Below, piece by piece: positions 12,302-13,226 of a stretch of DNA of 13,226 nt. Position numbers and translations under genes: made by a program. This DNA is from Deltaproteobacteria bacterium RBG_16_44_11 (GTDB taxonomy: Bacteria; Desulfobacterota; Syntrophia; Syntrophales; Smithellaceae): contig MGQN01000038.1 in the NCBI GenBank assembly GCA_001797845.1, forward strand, positions 26,370-39,595, in the 5' to 3' direction. Each line of letters begins with the position of its first letter. Position 1 is the first letter of the stretch. The notes below the pieces were generated by a model, which worked only from the letters and a program-made list of their open reading frames with translations, did no database searches and was not told where the DNA came from.

Positions 12302-13226
12302 TTGATTTTGAGACAACTAAAAGAATTGATCAAAAAAGAAATGCTAATCCTGCTTCGCGACCGGCAGACGATCCTGCTTCTTTTCCTTATGCCGGTGGCG
12401 CTGATTTTATTTCTGTCGTTGGCAATGGAAGGCGTCTGGACAGACAGACTGACCGGACGGAAAATTCAACTGGTTGTTGAAAACGAAAGCAAATTGCCCA
12501 AAGCAAACCTGCTTGAGGGAAAAATAAAGTCCAATAAAATGATTCAACATGTCGAGCGACCACAGGGCATGGATAATGATCAGATTTTCGCGGACGGCAG
12601 AGTGCATGCAGTTGTTACGATTCCTAAAGGTTTTGATGAGGGAGGTAAACCGGTAGAAATTTATTTTGATCCGGTGATTGATGCTAGCTACAAAATAGCC
12701 ACTCGTTCGCTGATAACCAGTTTAACAGTCGAGGTGGTCATGGGTATAGAAAACCTGGATGCTGTGGTTGCCGGCTTAGTCGTTGAGAAAACAAGACCCA
12801 ACAAAGAATTTCCCAGCCCTCTTCAGCAAAATGTTCCGGCTTACACAATATTCGCGATGTTTTTTATTGCCATTCCCATGTCCATTGGTTTTTTAAAGGA
12901 AAAAAAAGATGGCACTCTCCAGCGTCTTTTTACTTATCCGGTAAACACTAATTTAGTTATACTGGGGAAAATTATTCCTTATTATTTGATAAATATTTTC
13001 CAATTTATTTTAATGCTATTGGTCGGTGTTTATATTATGTCCCATATCATCAGCTTTTCTTTTCATCTGGGAGAACATCCCTGGCATATGCTGCCGGTCA
13101 CAATGGTTGTTGCCGCCGCTACGACTAGTTTTGGCGTGCTTGTTGCGGCGCTGGCACGAACGCCTGAGCAGTCTTCGACACTTGCGGCAACAGGAGCCAT
13201 ATTGATGGGCGTTTTCGGTGGGATCA
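12302..13226 (+). CDS. ABC-2 type permease, 3' end cut by window edge
   Basis: Open for 308 codons to the right edge. The start is taken as TTG 12302 because the protein then begins MILRQLKELIKKEMLILLRDR, the normal amphipathic N-terminus of ABC-2 permeases, with GGGTGAT at 12289-12295 upstream; TTG at 12287 or 12308 are alternatives and the first ATG (12341) would cut into the family's N-terminus. TM1 is at about 21-40 (ILLLFLMPVALILFLSLAM), a large extracytoplasmic domain spans about 41-175, and further helices lie near 181-200, 220-245 and 262-285. The motif EKKDGTLQRLFTYPV between helices is the classic coupling-helix sequence. It is the membrane partner of the ATPase upstream. The missing C-terminus should hold one or two more helices. 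A second permease gene may follow outside the window. Confidence 0.93.
   Translation, partial: MILRQLKELIKKEMLILLRDRQTILLLFLMPVALILFLSLAMEGVWTDRLTGRKIQLVVENESKLPKANLLEGKIKSNKMIQHVERPQGMDNDQIFADGRVHAVVTIPKGFDEGGKPVEIYFDPVIDASYKIATRSLITSLTVEVVMGIENLDAVVAGLVVEKTRPNKEFPSPLQQNVPAYTIFAMFFIAIPMSIGFLKEKKDGTLQRLFTYPVNTNLVILGKIIPYYLINIFQFILMLLVGVYIMSHIISFSFHLGEHPWHMLPVTMVVAAATTSFGVLVAALARTPEQSSTLAATGAILMGVFGGI

Overview
The window carries one strand of co-oriented genes (all on +) and looks like the tailoring and export half of a lipid or aryl-polyene type biosynthetic cluster. Gene content resembles the aryl polyene (APE)/xanthomonadin and flexirubin/dialkylresorcinol clusters of Gram-negative bacteria: an aromatic amino acid ammonia-lyase, a hot-dog thioesterase, a family 2 glycosyltransferase, an LpxL-like acyltransferase, an MMPL/RND exporter, a BtrH-like acyltransferase and an ABC-2 type transporter. 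No ketosynthase, acyl carrier protein, dehydratase or ketoreductase lies inside the window; if the reading is right they should lie upstream of the lyase or downstream of the permease. A Gram-negative anaerobe of the former Deltaproteobacteria (Syntrophaceae-like) is my best guess, from gene style and from the kind of intergenic palindromic repeats present. This is an inference, not a demonstrated assignment.

Left block (2-3618): a 5'-truncated ammonia-lyase, a YbgC/4HBT-type thioesterase and a single polypeptide joining a FakA-like DhaL kinase to a FakB-like DegV fatty-acid-binding domain. They are packed with 2 bp and 0 bp spacing, so they read as one operon.

Break (3619-4510): about 430 bp without a gene, holding three different palindromic repeats, one with a cloverleaf-like fold. 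Then follow a palindrome overlapping a -10 box, a small AT-richer membrane protein unlike its neighbours, and a 23-codon micro-ORF with a strong Shine-Dalgarno whose stop codon touches the glycosyltransferase start. This stretch looks like an insertion that splits the operon.

Middle block (4511-8429): glycosyltransferase, then a 1024-residue MMPL exporter with a SAM-dependent methyltransferase fused to its cytosolic C-terminus.

Right block (8430-13226): a universal stress protein with its own near-perfect sigma-70 promoter, a lysophospholipid/lipid A type acyltransferase, an unrecognised 132-residue protein with an HTH-like segment, a BtrH_N/DUF4872 protein overlapping an ABC ATPase by ATGA, and a 3'-truncated ABC-2 permease.

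Working model (inference): the lyase supplies a cinnamate-type starter, the thioesterase releases or edits acyl chains, the Fak fusion phosphorylates free acids, the glycosyltransferase, the LPLAT and the BtrH-like protein assemble the final conjugate, the fused methyltransferase modifies it, and the MMPL and ABC systems move it to the envelope.
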